This document shows positions 63,992 through 64,000 of a stretch of DNA of 64,000 bases, piece after piece. Each line of letters begins with the position of its first letter. Position 1 is the first letter of the stretch. The translations under genes and the position numbers were made by a program. The notes below the pieces were generated by a model. The model worked only from the letters and a program-made list of their open reading frames with translations, had not been told where the DNA came from and did not search any database. The stretch is from Desulfobacteraceae bacterium UBA2174 (lineage in GTDB: Bacteria > Desulfobacterota > Desulfobacteria > Desulfobacterales > UBA2174). The stretch is from contig DCWA01000008.1 of the NCBI GenBank assembly GCA_002327445.1, forward strand, positions 49,334 to 113,333. The letters run 5' to 3'.

Positions 63992-64000
63992 ATAAAGGTA

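Overview
The window reads as a chromosomal segment of a GC-rich Gram-negative bacterium, most likely a Desulfobacterota (Desulfobacterales-like sulfate reducer). This is an inference from gene content: Kdo transferase (outer membrane LPS), a DUF362/ferredoxin protein, two YkgJ-type cysteine-cluster proteins, two ADP-forming acyl-CoA synthetases, a malic enzyme/phosphotransacetylase-like protein, and the ffh-rpsP-KH-rimM-trmD-RNA methyltransferase-rplS-rnhB-yraN order. No rRNA gene or species-level marker is present.

Layout. 1-7.5 kb: phoH-pgpH-ybeY (minus), cvpA and mazG (plus), then a small unknown protein and an aldolase-Nudix pair (minus). 7.6-12.6 kb: an LpoA/LppC-like lipoprotein and waaA (plus) facing a ferredoxin-type protein and a zinc-ribbon/degenerate HD protein (minus). 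12.6-20.3 kb: tRNA-Ala lying antisense inside the 3' end of rlmN, then the long translation and RNA-modification operon from ffh to rsmI, with a tandem-repeat tract between yraN and rsmI. 20.4-24.7 kb: an ADP-forming acyl-CoA synthetase converging on a fused DAHP synthase-prephenate dehydratase gene, which is preceded by a phenylalanine-rich leader peptide and a complete attenuator. 24.8-29.8 kb: cysteine-cluster and ferredoxin genes, then a DNA/RNA housekeeping run (SMUG1-like glycosylase, TatD, TcdA). 29.8-35.6 kb: an amino-sugar locus (nagB-like pseudogene, glmM, a left-handed beta-helix protein) with a divergent, unusually long YvcK/GlmR-like gene. 36-42.6 kb: tRNA-Pro, tRNA-Leu, tig-clpP-clpX-lon, tRNA-Val and tRNA-Asp. 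43-57.3 kb: accessory and envelope genes (DUF5658-like, RcnB-like, cold shock protein, IclR plus a second acyl-CoA synthetase, two L,D-transpeptidases flanking an Lpp-like lipoprotein, UspA, GalT-like, HMG-CoA-lyase-like, MFS) and maeB. 57.5-64 kb: an island beginning at tRNA-Asn. It holds two genes truncated at one junction (AbiEi antitoxin and class II glutamine amidotransferase), a GGCT-like gene, and a type I restriction-modification operon (HTH, hsdM, DUF1016 nuclease, hsdS) in which hsdS is split by an in-frame TGA.

How the parts work together. The 13-20 kb block couples protein targeting, ribosomal proteins and tRNA/rRNA maturation. The tig-clpP-clpX-lon block is protein folding and turnover. 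The minus-strand aromatic gene appears to be controlled by Phe attenuation at the RNA level and by an ACT domain at the protein level. The glmM locus and the YvcK-like gene point to control of UDP-GlcNAc precursor supply. The LDT-Lpp-LDT group suggests tethering of the outer membrane to peptidoglycan. The most unusual observations are the Phe attenuator, the YvcK C-terminal extension, the degenerating hsdS/AbiEi island, the repeat tract at the start of rsmI, and the clustered ACTTTAGT repeat between glmM and its neighbour. I did not see a CRISPR array, a complete insertion sequence, a prophage or an rRNA operon.
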